From assembly GCF_001468135.1 (NCBI RefSeq), contig NZ_LNYU01000085.1:231315-295314 (forward strand): 64,000 bases of DNA. The letters run 5' to 3'. The DNA is from Legionella santicrucis (GTDB lineage: Bacteria > Pseudomonadota > Gammaproteobacteria > Legionellales > Legionellaceae). The notes under the pieces were generated by a model. It saw nothing but the letters and a program-made list of their open reading frames with translations, was not told the origin of the DNA and made no database searches. The translations under genes and the position numbers were made by a program. This document shows positions 9,937-19,852 of this stretch, piece after piece; the stretch's first letter is position 1; the number at the start of each line of letters is the position of its first letter.

Positions 9937-9981
9937 GTTATTGTATCCTTATGTACATCATTCAACACCACGGAATCTCTT

Positions 9982-11340
9982 ATGCAAATTAAAACGCAAC
10001 ATAACAATAGTGAAGTACATAAGTCAACTACAGATTTAACTCGTTTAATGAATGAAGTACTCGAACTTGCCAAAAAAGAGGGTGCAACAGACGCTATGGT
10101 CGCTGTGAGTAATGACAAGGGCTTTTCAGTTGATGTACGTATGAGAGAGGTTGAAACCGTTGCTTTTAGTGAAGACAAAGGGATTGGTTTGACTGTTTAT
10201 ATTGGCAAACGAAAAGGGGGCGCAAGCAGTACGGATACTTCGTCTGCTGCATTGGAGGCAATGGTTAAAGCTGCTTGCGATATAGCAAGAGTAAGTGCTG
10301 AAGATCCTTGTTTTGGATTAGCAGATAAGGAGTTAATGACGACCAATTACCCTGATCTTGATTTATTTCATCCCTGGGATGTAAACCCTCAACAAGCAAT
10401 TGATTTAGCTTTAAAATGTGAAAATTACGCCTTGTCATTGGATAAACGAATTACAAACTCAGATGGAGTTAATGTGTCTACACATGAATCCCATCATGGA
10501 TTTGCGAATACATATGGGGGGGGTGGTTTCATTCATAGTACACGTCATAGTTTAAGCTGTTCGTTGATTGCGAAAGAAGGTGAGGAAATGCAACGTGATT
10601 ATGATTATACCACCGTTCGTCATGCAAAGGATTTGGTGGATAGTCATTTAGTCGCAAAGAATGCAGTAGAACGAGCTGTCAGACGGTTGGGAGCAAAACA
10701 AATTGCTACACAAACAATTCCCATTATTTTTTCGTCGCGAATTTCCAGTAGCTTATTTTCAAGCTTTATTAATGCAATTAGTGGTTCGAATCTTTATAGA
10801 AAAAATACATTTTTATTGGATTCAATAGGACAACAAGTGTTTCCTGAGTTTATACGTATTTATGAACAACCTCATTTGTTAGGCGCCTTAGGGAGTTCGC
10901 CATTTGATAGCGAGGGTGTTCCAACTCGGCCTAATCTTATAGTAGAAAAAGGGCATGTGATGCAATATGTATTAGGAAGTTATTCTGCACGTAAGCTTGG
11001 ATTAAATACGACGGCAAATAGTGATGGAGTACATAATTTAACAATTGATCCAACTGCAGGTGACCTTGCTGATTTATTAAAAACAATGGACAAGGGATTG
11101 TTAGTTACTGAATTGATGGGACAAGGAGTAAATGGAGTTACAGGAGATTACTCACGAGGCGCTAGTGGCTATTGGGTAGAAAATGGAGTGATTCAATATC
11201 CTGTTGATGAAGTGACCATTGCAGGAAATTTAAAAGATATATTTAAAGGGATTCTTGCGGTGGGAAGTGATATTAACCCTAATATTGCTACACGATGTGG
11301 TTCTGTACTCATTGAAAAAATGATGGTGGCAGGAAAATAA
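9982..11340 (+). CDS. pmbA: Metalloprotease subunit PmbA/TldE
   Basis: PmbA (TldE) pairs with TldD to form a protease that degrades unfolded peptides and matures microcins. The sequence shows the family pattern from VDVRMREVETVAFSEDKG through the C-terminal TELMGQGVNGVTGDYSRGASGYWVENG-type region. The reading frame is open from 9910, but that start lies inside the divergent DUF2233 gene. The ATG at 9982, preceded by GGAA, gives 452 residues, which fits the family. PmbA lacks the zinc HExxH of TldD, as expected. No tldD is in the window. Confidence 0.92.
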   Translation: MQIKTQHNNSEVHKSTTDLTRLMNEVLELAKKEGATDAMVAVSNDKGFSVDVRMREVETVAFSEDKGIGLTVYIGKRKGGASSTDTSSAALEAMVKAACDIARVSAEDPCFGLADKELMTTNYPDLDLFHPWDVNPQQAIDLALKCENYALSLDKRITNSDGVNVSTHESHHGFANTYGGGGFIHSTRHSLSCSLIAKEGEEMQRDYDYTTVRHAKDLVDSHLVAKNAVERAVRRLGAKQIATQTIPIIFSSRISSSLFSSFINAISGSNLYRKNTFLLDSIGQQVFPEFIRIYEQPHLLGALGSSPFDSEGVPTRPNLIVEKGHVMQYVLGSYSARKLGLNTTANSDGVHNLTIDPTAGDLADLLKTMDKGLLVTELMGQGVNGVTGDYSRGASGYWVENGVIQYPVDEVTIAGNLKDIFKGILAVGSDINPNIATRCGSVLIEKMMVAGK

Positions 11341-11434
11341 TTAGAGCAATTTGAGGTATCTATTCATCATATGAAGTTGAGAAAAACTTACCCATATTTA
11401 TTCTAAATATTCGAAAAAGTTTTTCCATTTGTCC

Positions 11435-11454
11435 CCTTCCGCGAAAGCGGAAGG
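11435..11454. repeat. GAAA-tetraloop hairpin, copy 1
   Basis: Eight perfect base pairs (CCTTCCGC/GCGGAAGG) close a GAAA loop. An identical 20-base copy occurs at 24880-24899. It is in the gap 11341-11598 between pmbA and the Sel1 gene, where no gene is visible. The next bases are not T-rich, so a REP-like dispersed element is likelier than a simple terminator. Confidence 0.6.
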
Positions 11455-11598
11455 TCTAGAATCTACAAATGGATCATTTTACTAAGAGTCAAAAATACTC
11501 TCTGAAACAGATGCAATTCTTCTTTAAATAGAGGTAATTACTTGCTTTGTTGATTCTATATTCTACGCTTTAGATAAGAGGATTCAATTGGAGACAGC

Positions 11599-12729
11599 AT
11601 GCGCAGCTTTATCTTAGCAGCATTGCTGGTTGTCAATACTGCTTTTGCTGATGGAGAAGTTATCGGTTTTGCAGCATTTGAAAATGGAGATTATACTACT
11701 GCTTATCCTTATTTGATGCAGGCAGCAAGAGATGGCAATATCGAAGCCATGTATTTGCTGGGACGCATGTTCCAATATGGACAGGGTGTCTCAAAAAATC
11801 CCACAGAAGCGCTCAAGTGGTATCAAAAATCTGCAGAAAAAGATTATCCTTTAGCTCAATTAAGTATAGGTTTTATGTATGATCTGGGTGAGGGGGTAAA
11901 ACAAAATTTTCCTGAGGCGTTTAAATGGTATATGAAGTCGGCACAACAAGGTAATGCTATTGCGCAAAGAAATATCGCTTTGATGTATAGTACCGGGGAT
12001 GGTGTCAACGTCAATAAAAAGATGGCATTTGAGTGGTTCGAAAAATCAGCAAAACAAGGATACAGTAAATCGCAGGTGAATCTTGCTTATGATTATATTA
12101 TGGGGGAGGGAACCAAAAAAGATGTAAATAAGGCTCTCTATTGGTATCAAAAAGCGGCAGAACAAGGCGATGCGAAGGCAGAGTACAGTTTAGGGCTATT
12201 ATATACCGGACAGCAACCCGGTGTTGGCCAAGATGATCAAGCGGCTTTTTATTGGTTTTCACTAGCGGCAAATCAAGGTCATCCCAGAGCACAAACTTAT
12301 TTAGCTTATTATTATCTAAAAGGCTATGGAGTAGAGGCTGATCCACAAAAAGCAGCTTATTGGTATCAGGTTGCTGCTCAAAGTGGACAATCTGATGCTC
12401 AAGTTGAAATAGGTCAATTGCTACTCACAGGAATAGGGGTCGATAAAGATTATGCGCAATCTTTTTATTGGTTTACCAAGGCGGCTGCACAGGGAAACAC
12501 ATTAGGCCAGGCTAAATTAGGTTATATGTATCTTGCAGGATTAGGAGTCGATAAAGATTGGATCAAAGCTTATGCTTTATTTAAAATCGCAGCAGAAAAT
12601 AAAAATCAGGAAGCAGCAAAAGAACTAAAAATACTCCAAAAGAAGTTATCTCCAGAGGAGCTAAAAGCAGCTGAAGAGTTGACTAAAGAAATAGCCCAGA
12701 ATATGAAACAAGAATCTCAAGATAATTAA
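11599..12729 (+). CDS. Sel1-repeat protein, exported
   Basis: A 376-residue protein with a short signal peptide (cleavage near NTAFA-D, about residue 17) and about eight Sel1-like repeats of 36 residues from residue 40 to 345, each with the AxxxLGxxYxxGxGVxxDxxxAxxWYxxAAxQG pattern. A charged helical tail follows. Sel1 proteins act as scaffolds; Legionella examples (LpnE, EnhC) aid host-cell entry and trafficking. Here the gene sits beside the lsp cluster. A specific role cannot be read from the sequence. Its stop overlaps the convergent lspK stop by four bases. Confidence 0.85.
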   Translation: MRSFILAALLVVNTAFADGEVIGFAAFENGDYTTAYPYLMQAARDGNIEAMYLLGRMFQYGQGVSKNPTEALKWYQKSAEKDYPLAQLSIGFMYDLGEGVKQNFPEAFKWYMKSAQQGNAIAQRNIALMYSTGDGVNVNKKMAFEWFEKSAKQGYSKSQVNLAYDYIMGEGTKKDVNKALYWYQKAAEQGDAKAEYSLGLLYTGQQPGVGQDDQAAFYWFSLAANQGHPRAQTYLAYYYLKGYGVEADPQKAAYWYQVAAQSGQSDAQVEIGQLLLTGIGVDKDYAQSFYWFTKAAAQGNTLGQAKLGYMYLAGLGVDKDWIKAYALFKIAAENKNQEAAKELKILQKKLSPEELKAAEELTKEIAQNMKQESQDN

Positions 12730-13724
12730 AAAATATTCAAGCTTTCTCTAAGAAGCGTAACCGTAATTTTTCCATTTTTATCACGATTCCTTTTAAACAA
12801 AGAGTATACTGTTAAGTTTATATTATCACTGGTAGCAGAAGCTACATTGAGAAAGTAACTACTTTCTAGAGTGATTTGCTCACTAGCAACATCAAGTTTT
12901 TGGAGTACTTCAGCGATTTTTTTTAAATCTTTAATTCCATTTTCTTTTCTTTGTTCCAGTAGCTCATTAAGTTGGGTATCTTTTATTGAACTACTCAGGG
13001 ACTTTAGCACTTGTTTTGGTGCTGTATTGATATTAATAGGCGTGACCTCAGGTAATGCGCATATGAAAGGTTCTAAGGCTAAATAAATAGGCGCGCTTAT
13101 ATCTTTAACCAATCGTAATTCGGATTGGCTACTCATAAGCTGATGACTTGGGTAATAAGGGGGTTTTTGGCTTGTGTAATAAGATAAATAGTTATCTTTG
13201 CCGCGTGCAAGATCATAGAATGCGACCCAATCGCTGACAGCAAGAGTTAGTTGTGTTTTTTCTGCCTCGGGAATTTGCGGTATGGTTGCGCCAATAAGAT
13301 TGACAAACCCCATCATTGCTTTTCTATTTGTCAAATTATTGAGGTTATATCGAGATTGTAAATCATAAAGTGCACCAGTTAGTACCACCGTTTTCTCAAT
13401 ATGTTCCATATTTAGAGGATATTGACTGACTATTCCTTGAGCGCTCGCTTTAAGAAATTTATTTTTTGGATTACTTAACTCTCCCATTGCCCAAAAAGTT
13501 TCTGCTTGAGCAGCAAGATAAAGTTTATCATGAGTGACTATAAGTTTTGTACGGTAAATATCTAACTGGATTTTAGTACTCATTGCTGTAGCTACTATTG
13601 CAACTAAGGTCATGATAAAAAGAGCAGTAAGCAGCGCGCTACCCTTATTTAGTCGCTTATGAAATGCTACAGTAGATTTTTTCTCAAATTTTACTGTGAG
13701 ATTAATCGTCTTAACTTTGGGCAT
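12726..13724 (-). CDS. lspK: Type II secretion minor pseudopilin GspK
   Basis: Last gene of the lspF-K run. GspK caps the tip of the pseudopilus in type II secretion. After a basic leader comes the prepilin-type segment KGSALLTALFIMTLVA, lacking the glutamate at +5 as GspK proteins do, followed by a large periplasmic domain with the helix-hairpin-helix-like INTAPKQVLKSL motif. The frame is open from 13763, but the ATG at 13724 is better: it follows an AGGGG ribosome site and overlaps the end of lspJ by 14 bases, the same overlap as between lspG and lspH. The protein is about 332 residues. Confidence 0.9.
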   Translation of the reverse strand: MPKVKTINLTVKFEKKSTVAFHKRLNKGSALLTALFIMTLVAIVATAMSTKIQLDIYRTKLIVTHDKLYLAAQAETFWAMGELSNPKNKFLKASAQGIVSQYPLNMEHIEKTVVLTGALYDLQSRYNLNNLTNRKAMMGFVNLIGATIPQIPEAEKTQLTLAVSDWVAFYDLARGKDNYLSYYTSQKPPYYPSHQLMSSQSELRLVKDISAPIYLALEPFICALPEVTPININTAPKQVLKSLSSSIKDTQLNELLEQRKENGIKDLKKIAEVLQKLDVASEQITLESSYFLNVASATSDNINLTVYSLFKRNRDKNGKITVTLLRESLNIF

Positions 13725-14349
13725 AAAGTGCCCCTGGTAGAGTAAATAATAAATTGATTTCACCTAGATCCCGCAATGTCATATTCACTTGTATGGCTTT
13801 GGGAAATGGCTCTTTACGTTGATTTAAGCTCACTGCCTGTTCCCTCCATTCAGGAAGTATTTCCAAGTTTTGATTTAAGTAACCAAAATGACAATCAGTA
13901 AGGTGAGATAATAAAGGCTTATCTTCATAAGCATTTCGATTTAAAGTATCAAGTGTATTCCATGATCTACGAATTAAAGTTCCTTCTTGACAAACATAAG
14001 CCACCCGTTTAAGTGTGCTCCGTTTCTCAATACTACCAGGATTTACCATTCCATCACGAGTAAACTCCAGGTAATTCGGCTGCCCTATAAAAGCTGAAAA
14101 TAGCCGCATTTCATTTCCTCTTATGGCTCGCTCTACGGCTTGACTTGTATCTTGTTGAAGCAGACTTATTGCGAGTTGCAATTCATTTAAACGATTACTT
14201 TGTTCATTAACTCGAGAGCGAGTTGTAAATGCATTATATAAAACGGAAGTGGTGATTGTGGCAAGAATAGCAAATACTGCCAGTGCAATTAAAATTTCAA
14301 TTAGAGTAAAGCCCTGAAATTTCTTTTGTCTTTTTAAGCACTTTTTCAT
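13711..14349 (-). CDS. lspJ: Type II secretion minor pseudopilin GspJ
   Basis: A 212-residue minor pseudopilin that joins GspI and GspK in the pseudopilus tip. The prepilin peptidase site is FQG-FTLIEILIALAVFAIL, with the glutamate at +5 and a hydrophobic helix. The globular part has the family's REQAVSLNQ and PKAIQVNM segments. Its ATG overlaps the lspI stop (ATGA), implying translational coupling. No residue is unusual for the family. Confidence 0.92.
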   Translation of the reverse strand: MKKCLKRQKKFQGFTLIEILIALAVFAILATITTSVLYNAFTTRSRVNEQSNRLNELQLAISLLQQDTSQAVERAIRGNEMRLFSAFIGQPNYLEFTRDGMVNPGSIEKRSTLKRVAYVCQEGTLIRRSWNTLDTLNRNAYEDKPLLSHLTDCHFGYLNQNLEILPEWREQAVSLNQRKEPFPKAIQVNMTLRDLGEINLLFTLPGALYAQS

Positions 14350-14720
14350 AATACATACCTGAATGCTTGTAACTCTTCTCTAAAAGGACCTGCTTTTTCG
14401 GTGCTCACCAAGATAGTTATCTTTTGAATATTTTTTTGCGACGTTGAGCTGATTTTTGCTCGCCAATACCAATGTTCATTAAGCATCGTTGTATCTTGGG
14501 TTGTTTCTTGACTTTGGTTCACCTGCAGTAAGTTAAGCTGTATCATGGCTACCCCTTGCATGGCAATCCAATGGCTTACTGTTTTTTCTTTGATTCGTCG
14601 CGCAGTTTCAACATTTTGTGAAATTGCTTTGAGCAAAGCCGTTAGTGCAATAGCGATAATAGAAAGAGCTATTAATACTTCTATTAGTGTAAATCCAGCT
14701 TTTTTATCATGCTTTATCAT
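14346..14720 (-). CDS. lspI: Type II secretion minor pseudopilin GspI
   Basis: A 124-residue minor pseudopilin with the prepilin motif KAG-FTLIEVLIALSIIAIAL, glutamate at +5. After the helix come the family's RRIKEKTVSHWIAMQ and HWYWRAKIS segments. GspI nucleates the tip complex with GspJ and GspK. It overlaps both neighbours by four bases, so the H-I-J genes are translated as a coupled set. Confidence 0.92.
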   Translation of the reverse strand: MIKHDKKAGFTLIEVLIALSIIAIALTALLKAISQNVETARRIKEKTVSHWIAMQGVAMIQLNLLQVNQSQETTQDTTMLNEHWYWRAKISSTSQKNIQKITILVSTEKAGPFREELQAFRYVL

Positions 14721-15205
14721 TTATTATTGACCACATTAAATTTTAAACTTCCATTTGCTTTACCTACAATTAAGGCAATATTGTGTTCTTGCTCATTACC
14801 GAAATACAAAGAAAATGGCGTCATATCACCAGATGAGGTAAGAATAATAGAGGGTGCTCCAGACAGAGTACGATGGTTAGTCTTTAGGCGAATGTGGGTG
14901 TCTTGGGGAAAATAGGTGATTTTAAACGCCCCTTTATTAGAAATGGGTTTCCATTGCGAATTATTTTGCAGCTGAAGAATTTGATAGCTATCATTATTAA
15001 TACGTAGGCCAAGTGTACTGGTCTCTAAAATAGCTTGCTGTTGTGCTAACTGAAGTGTATTTAGTAGTTGCTCGGCGGCAAACAGAATACGTCGACTTTC
15101 CCCAAAATCACCAAAGCTAATTAAGGCAAAACCAAAGGTTATGCCTATAATCACTAGAACAATTAAAATTTCAATTAAAGTAAAACCTAGATTATTTTTT
15201 CTCAT
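14717..15205 (-). CDS. lspH: Type II secretion minor pseudopilin GspH
   Basis: A minor pseudopilin linking the tip to the GspG shaft. The prepilin site is NLG-FTLIEILIVLVIIGITF, with glutamate at +5. The frame is open from 15274, but that would place 23 residues before a leader that should be short and basic; the ATG at 15205 gives MRKNNLG and 162 residues, matching the family. It overlaps lspG by 14 bases. Confidence 0.88.
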   Translation of the reverse strand: MRKNNLGFTLIEILIVLVIIGITFGFALISFGDFGESRRILFAAEQLLNTLQLAQQQAILETSTLGLRINNDSYQILQLQNNSQWKPISNKGAFKITYFPQDTHIRLKTNHRTLSGAPSIILTSSGDMTPFSLYFGNEQEHNIALIVGKANGSLKFNVVNNK

Positions 15206-15614
15206 CCCAATTACCGATCTCGGCATTAATTCCTGTACCTCCAGGCTGCCCTTCCGCACCGTAGGTAAATACATCTACATCACCATGTTGTCCAGGATTT
15301 AAATAAAGATAATCTCTTCCCCAAGGATCCGTTGGTAATGATTTTAAATATTGTTTCCAATTGTTAGGTATTGGGTTGGAGTTAGGTTTTTCGACCAGCG
15401 CTGATAATCCTTGATCCGTAGTTGGGTAATTGCCGTTATCAAGTTTATATAAGTCAAGAGCATTTTGGATGGCAAGTACATCTTGTTTTGCTTTGACTTT
15501 TCGGGCTTCGTCAGGACGGCCCATAATTTTAGGAACCACTATAGAGGCGAGAATGCCCAATATAACGACTACAACCATGATTTCAATTAATGAGAAACCT
15601 TTTTGTCTATTCAT
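15192..15614 (-). CDS. lspG: Type II secretion major pseudopilin GspG
   Basis: The 140-residue major subunit of the type II pseudopilus. The leader MNRQKG is followed by FSLIEIMVVVVILGILA, with glutamate at +5. The family's conserved TTDQGLSALVEKP and DPWGRDYLYLNPG segments are present, and acidic residues of the calcium-binding loop follow (GDVDVFTYGAEG). It is 117 bases after lspF, a gap that may carry a separate promoter for this highly expressed subunit. Confidence 0.96.
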   Translation of the reverse strand: MNRQKGFSLIEIMVVVVILGILASIVVPKIMGRPDEARKVKAKQDVLAIQNALDLYKLDNGNYPTTDQGLSALVEKPNSNPIPNNWKQYLKSLPTDPWGRDYLYLNPGQHGDVDVFTYGAEGQPGGTGINAEIGNWDEKK

Positions 15615-15731
15615 CTTTACTCCGTCTAATTATAACCTAGGTACTAGCGGCATCAGCCATAAAGCAAATCCCAGAAATCCATATTATACCCCATTTAGGG
15701 TTTTATCTATCGCGGTATTGTACCATTATTC

Positions 15732-16934
15732 TTATGTAATTAATTGTTCCATTGAGAAAATAGGCAGTAAGGTAGCTAAAACAATAAATAAAACTATTGC
15801 CCCCATCAACAGAATGACCATAGGTTCTAATAACGTAAGTGAGGTATCAATTAAACGTTTTACTTCGTTATCAAGATGAAGCGCGGCACGTTCCATCATA
15901 TTTGCTAATTGGCCACTTTTTTCGCCGCTGGCAATTAAATGGATTGCCATAGGACTGATATAACCTGTGTCTTTTAGGGCCTCATTGATACCGCATCCTT
16001 CCCTTACTTTTATTGCCGCAGTATCAAAAGACTGACGCATGATAACATTAGTTACTAAACTTGCTGCAACACGCATTGTTTCGAGAACGTTCACACCGGC
16101 GGCGAAAAGTATACCAAAAGTATGAATATACCGTGAGACATTAATAGTTTTTACCAAATAAGACACTATAGGAAGCTTAAGTAGCAGACGATGCCAGAAT
16201 GTTTTAATTTTAATATTCGCTAAGCTTTTCTTAAACGCAATCAATAGGAGAATGAGTCCAAGTAAGGTATAAAGGCCATAATTTTTAATGAAATTGCTCA
16301 AGCTGATTAAGAGTACAGTCATTTCGGGTAGCGTTTGTCCGCTGCTTGTGAATACTTCGATGATTTTGGGAACCACGAAGCTTAATAAAAAAGAAATAAT
16401 GCCAATTGAAACGACAATCATAATGATCGGATAGATCAATGCCTGCTGAACTTTTTGTTTTGTCTGCTGTTGATTTTCCGTGTAATCTGCTAATTTTTCT
16501 AAAACAACATCCAAACGCCCAGTTTGTTCACCTGACCCGACTGTTGCACGATATAATTCGGGAAATGCATACGGATATTGAGCCATAGCTTGTGCTAAAC
16601 CATAACCCTCAAGTACTTTTGATCGAACCCCAATAATTAACTCTCTAACTTTATCTTTTTCTGTTTGTTCACTTACACCACGTAATGATTCTTCTACAGG
16701 GATTCCAGCAGCCAATAATGTAGCTAACTGACGAGTAAATAAAGCCAGATCTGCTGCAGAAACTTTACTTTTGACGTGATTGCCCGAGCGTTGTTGTGTT
16801 AAAATGCGGATTTGTGTGGGGATAAGCCCGCGATCACGTAAAAGTTGGCGTGCATGGCGTTCGGAGTCAGCTTCGAGCACTCCTTTAGTCGTATTCCCAT
16901 TTTTTTGTAGTGCTTGATATTGATACGCACCCAT
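15732..16934 (-). CDS. lspF: Type II secretion inner-membrane platform protein GspF
   Basis: A 400-residue polytopic protein that connects the cytoplasmic ATPase GspE to the pseudopilus assembly platform. The two repeated T2SSF domains are seen: FTRQLATLLAAGIPVEESL (from about residue 66) and FGILFAAGVNVLETMRV (from about residue 272), with membrane segments near 170-200, 220-240 and 370-395. It heads the lsp run on the reverse strand and is divergent from glnA with 100 bases between. lspD and lspE are not in the window. Confidence 0.95.
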   Translation of the reverse strand: MGAYQYQALQKNGNTTKGVLEADSERHARQLLRDRGLIPTQIRILTQQRSGNHVKSKVSAADLALFTRQLATLLAAGIPVEESLRGVSEQTEKDKVRELIIGVRSKVLEGYGLAQAMAQYPYAFPELYRATVGSGEQTGRLDVVLEKLADYTENQQQTKQKVQQALIYPIIMIVVSIGIISFLLSFVVPKIIEVFTSSGQTLPEMTVLLISLSNFIKNYGLYTLLGLILLLIAFKKSLANIKIKTFWHRLLLKLPIVSYLVKTINVSRYIHTFGILFAAGVNVLETMRVAASLVTNVIMRQSFDTAAIKVREGCGINEALKDTGYISPMAIHLIASGEKSGQLANMMERAALHLDNEVKRLIDTSLTLLEPMVILLMGAIVLFIVLATLLPIFSMEQLIT

Positions 16935-17034
16935 AGTTTTTTATTGTTTTGAAGTAAAACATGCAGTTTAATCTATTGGGTTTAAGAAGTCACTTAAGGT
17001 ACACTATACAACCAGATTATCCTGGAGACCTATA

Positions 17035-18444
17035 ATGAGCAAAAATATTATACTTGAGGCAATTAAAGAGCATGAGGCAAAATTAATTGACTTACGATTT
17101 ACTGACATACGAGGGAAGGAACAACACATTACTATTCCAGTTTCAGCTGTAGATAATGATTTTGTTGAAAATGGGAAAATGATCGATGGATCTTCTTTTA
17201 AAGGATGGCAAAAAATTCATCAGTCAGATTTAGCTTTGGTACCTGATTTAGAAACAATTAAGCTTGATCCTTTTTTTCAAGACAATACCTTATTTATCCG
17301 TTGCAACGTTGTTGATCCTAAAACAATGATGGGGTATGAGCGTTGTCCTCGATCTCTCGCTTTACGAGCCGAAGCTTATTTACAATCCACAGGAATAGCG
17401 GATACTGCTTTTTTTGGTCCTGAACCCGAATTTTTCATTTTTGATAGCGTACAATGGGAAACAAATATTGGTGGCGCTTTTTATAAAATCGATTCGGAAG
17501 AGGCCCAATGGTACTCAGGAAAGGAGTTAGAGGGAGGAAATATTGGCCATCGTCCAGGGATTAAAGGTGGTTATTTCCCTGTTCCTCCGGTAGATTCTTC
17601 TCATGATATACGTTCAGCAATGTGTTTAACTTTAGAATCATTAGGAACGATCGTTGAAGCGCATCATCATGAGGTCGCTACTGCAAATCAGTGTGAAATT
17701 GCAACTCGCTTTAATACGTTGACCAAAAAAGCAGATGAATTGCAAATTTTAAAATATGTAGTTCATAATGTCGCACATAACTATGGTAAAACAGCTACTT
17801 TTATGCCTAAGCCATTAGTAGGAGACAATGGAAATGGGATGCATTGTCATCAATCCTTGTCCAAAAATGGCGTTAATTTGTTTTCTGGAGATCAGTATGC
17901 AGGGCTTTCAGAAATGGCGCTGTATTATATTGGCGGCATTATAAAACATGCTCGTGCTTTAAATGCATTTACTAATCCAGCAACGAACAGTTATAAGCGT
18001 TTGGTCCCTGGTTTTGAAGCTCCCGTTCTTTTGGCTTATTCTGCAAGAAATCGATCAGCAGCTATCCGTATTCCTCATGTGAATAATCCTAAAGCACGTC
18101 GTATTGAAATACGATTCCCAGATCCTACAGCAAATCCTTATCTGGCGTTTTCAGCAATGATGATGGCTGGATTAGATGGTATTCAAAAGAAAATTCATCC
18201 AGGGCAAGCAATGGATAAAGATCTTTATGATTTACCGCCTGAGGAGCTTGTTGATATACCTACAGTATGTTCTTCTTTGGAACAATCAATGGAACATCTG
18301 AAAATGGATCATGACTTCTTATTACAAGGTGATGTATTTACCAAGGACTTTATTATGAATTACATCAACATGAAAGATGAAGAAACAAGCAGAATTAGAA
18401 GCATGACTCATCCTTATGAGTTTGAGTTATATTACAGCCTTTAG
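17035..18444 (+). CDS. glnA: Glutamine synthetase type I
   Basis: A 469-residue dodecamer-forming enzyme that makes glutamine from glutamate, ammonia and ATP. Signatures are all present: DGSSFKGW near the N-terminus, the ATP-site [13 protein letters not shown] region, [10 protein letters not shown], and [18 protein letters not shown]398 in [10 protein letters not shown] is the position adenylylated by GlnE in enterics, so control by adenylylation is possible. A ribosome site (CTGGAGA) precedes the ATG. No sigma54 site of the GG-N10-GC type was evident upstream. Confidence 0.97.
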   Translation: MSKNIILEAIKEHEAKLIDLRFTDIRGKEQHITIPVSAVDNDFVENGKMIDGSSFKGWQKIHQSDLALVPDLETIKLDPFFQDNTLFIRCNVVDPKTMMGYERCPRSLALRAEAYLQSTGIADTAFFGPEPEFFIFDSVQWETNIGGAFYKIDSEEAQWYSGKELEGGNIGHRPGIKGGYFPVPPVDSSHDIRSAMCLTLESLGTIVEAHHHEVATANQCEIATRFNTLTKKADELQILKYVVHNVAHNYGKTATFMPKPLVGDNGNGMHCHQSLSKNGVNLFSGDQYAGLSEMALYYIGGIIKHARALNAFTNPATNSYKRLVPGFEAPVLLAYSARNRSAAIRIPHVNNPKARRIEIRFPDPTANPYLAFSAMMMAGLDGIQKKIHPGQAMDKDLYDLPPEELVDIPTVCSSLEQSMEHLKMDHDFLLQGDVFTKDFIMNYINMKDEETSRIRSMTHPYEFELYYSL

Positions 18445-18455
18445 GAATCAGGGTG

Positions 18456-19007
18456 ATGAAAGTTTTTGTCTCTCTATTATTAATGATGGTAATTTGCGCA
18501 TCCAATGCGCAAATTTACAAATGGGTAGACAGTCAGGGGGGTGTTCATTTTAGCGATACACCTCATAAAGGAGCTCAAATCATTACTCTTCCTGATGAAC
18601 AAAACTCTTCATCACCATCTTCTTCAACACCTCAAACAGCTACGGAATCAAACGAATCACAGGAGCATAGTCCTGTAAAATTAAAACATTCTTATACCAA
18701 AATTGAGATTGTTCAACCTGAAAGTGGGGCAACAATTCGTAACAATCAAGGTTTTGTGACAGTAACAGCACAAACAGAACCGGATCTTTTTCCAGGGGAC
18801 AAATTACAATTGCTTTATGATAGTGCTGCTCTTGGAGAGCCACAAAAAAATCCTGTGTTTGAAATAAATGGTATGTATCGAGGATCACATATTTTAGCGA
18901 TTCAAGTTATGGATGAAGATGGAAATGTACTGGATAGTAGTGATCCCATAACGATTTATGTTTTCAGACCGAGAGTGGGAATGGTCCCTGGTACGAAACC
19001 ACATTAA
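18456..19007 (+). CDS. DUF4124 domain periplasmic protein
   Basis: About 183 residues with an N-terminal signal peptide ending near ASNA-Q, then the DUF4124 motif QIYKWVDSQGGVHFSDTP, a Ser/Thr/Pro-rich linker, and a C-terminal Ig-like beta domain (VQPESGATIRNNQGFVTVTAQTEP). The start may be GTG at 18453 or ATG at 18456; AGGA at 18443-18446 serves either. It is immediately after glnA and likely co-transcribed. DUF4124 proteins often sit beside glnA in gammaproteobacteria; the function is unknown. Confidence 0.85.
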   Translation: MKVFVSLLLMMVICASNAQIYKWVDSQGGVHFSDTPHKGAQIITLPDEQNSSSPSSSTPQTATESNESQEHSPVKLKHSYTKIEIVQPESGATIRNNQGFVTVTAQTEPDLFPGDKLQLLYDSAALGEPQKNPVFEINGMYRGSHILAIQVMDEDGNVLDSSDPITIYVFRPRVGMVPGTKPH

Positions 19008-19027
19008 AGAATATATGAGAATAATTT

Positions 19028-19807
19028 ATGCTTATTTTATTATCACCAGCTAAAAAATTATTAGAAATTTCTGAGCCATACGAAGCTAACACATCTAAAC
19101 CCATATTTATGGATAAGACTGGCATTCTTGTAAAGTTGATGCAAACTAAATCTGTAGATGACATTGCCGCTCTCATGGATTTATCCAAAGATCTCGCTGA
19201 GTTAAATTATCATCGTTACCAAATATTTCATTTGGATGATCACGCTTTATTTCATTCATACCCAGCATTATTTTTATTTCAAGGGGATGTCTATCAGGGC
19301 TTACAAGCAAAGAGCTGGGCTCAAAAAGCAGTACAGTACTCTCAAGATCATTTAAGGATTTTGTCAGGACTTTATGGTCTATTGAGTCCTCTAGATGCAA
19401 TTCAACCATATAGACTCGAAATGGGTGTTCGTTTAGAAAATCCTGCTGGTAAGAATTTGTATGATTTTTGGCAGCATAAAGTAACAGATGCACTTAACCA
19501 ACAATTGGCGACTCAAGAAAATCCTATCTTAATTAATCTTGCCTCTGCTGAATATTTTAAGGTAGTTAATGAAAAAAAACTAAATTATCCAATTATTACG
19601 ATTAATTTTTATGAAAAAAAGAATGAACAGTTAAAAATGATTGGTATTCATGCTAAAAAAGCTCGTGGTGCCATGGCAAGATTTCTCATGCAAAATCAAT
19701 TTGACAATTTGTCACATATTAAAGAGTTTAACGATCTAGGTTATAAGTTTCATGAATCAACATCTTCGGAGCGACATTTAGATTTTGTTAGAGGCTCTCC
19801 GGCGTGA
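19028..19807 (+). CDS. yaaA: Peroxide stress protein YaaA
   Basis: A 259-residue cytoplasmic protein of the YaaA/DUF328 family, which in E. coli binds DNA, lowers free iron and protects against peroxide. The hallmark start MLILLSPAKKL, the central LSGLYGLLSPLDAIQPYRLEMG and the late KKARGAMARF motifs are all present. It follows the DUF4124 gene by 20 bases and may belong to the glnA transcript. Confidence 0.92.
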   Translation: MLILLSPAKKLLEISEPYEANTSKPIFMDKTGILVKLMQTKSVDDIAALMDLSKDLAELNYHRYQIFHLDDHALFHSYPALFLFQGDVYQGLQAKSWAQKAVQYSQDHLRILSGLYGLLSPLDAIQPYRLEMGVRLENPAGKNLYDFWQHKVTDALNQQLATQENPILINLASAEYFKVVNEKKLNYPIITINFYEKKNEQLKMIGIHAKKARGAMARFLMQNQFDNLSHIKEFNDLGYKFHESTSSERHLDFVRGSPA

Positions 19808-19852
19808 ATTATTGTACCTAAAGTTAAGGCTATAAAAATCTAATCGACTATC

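Noticed and set aside
9910..9981. Upstream start for pmbA
   Set aside because: It would extend into the divergent gene; the ATG at 9982 gives the normal family length.
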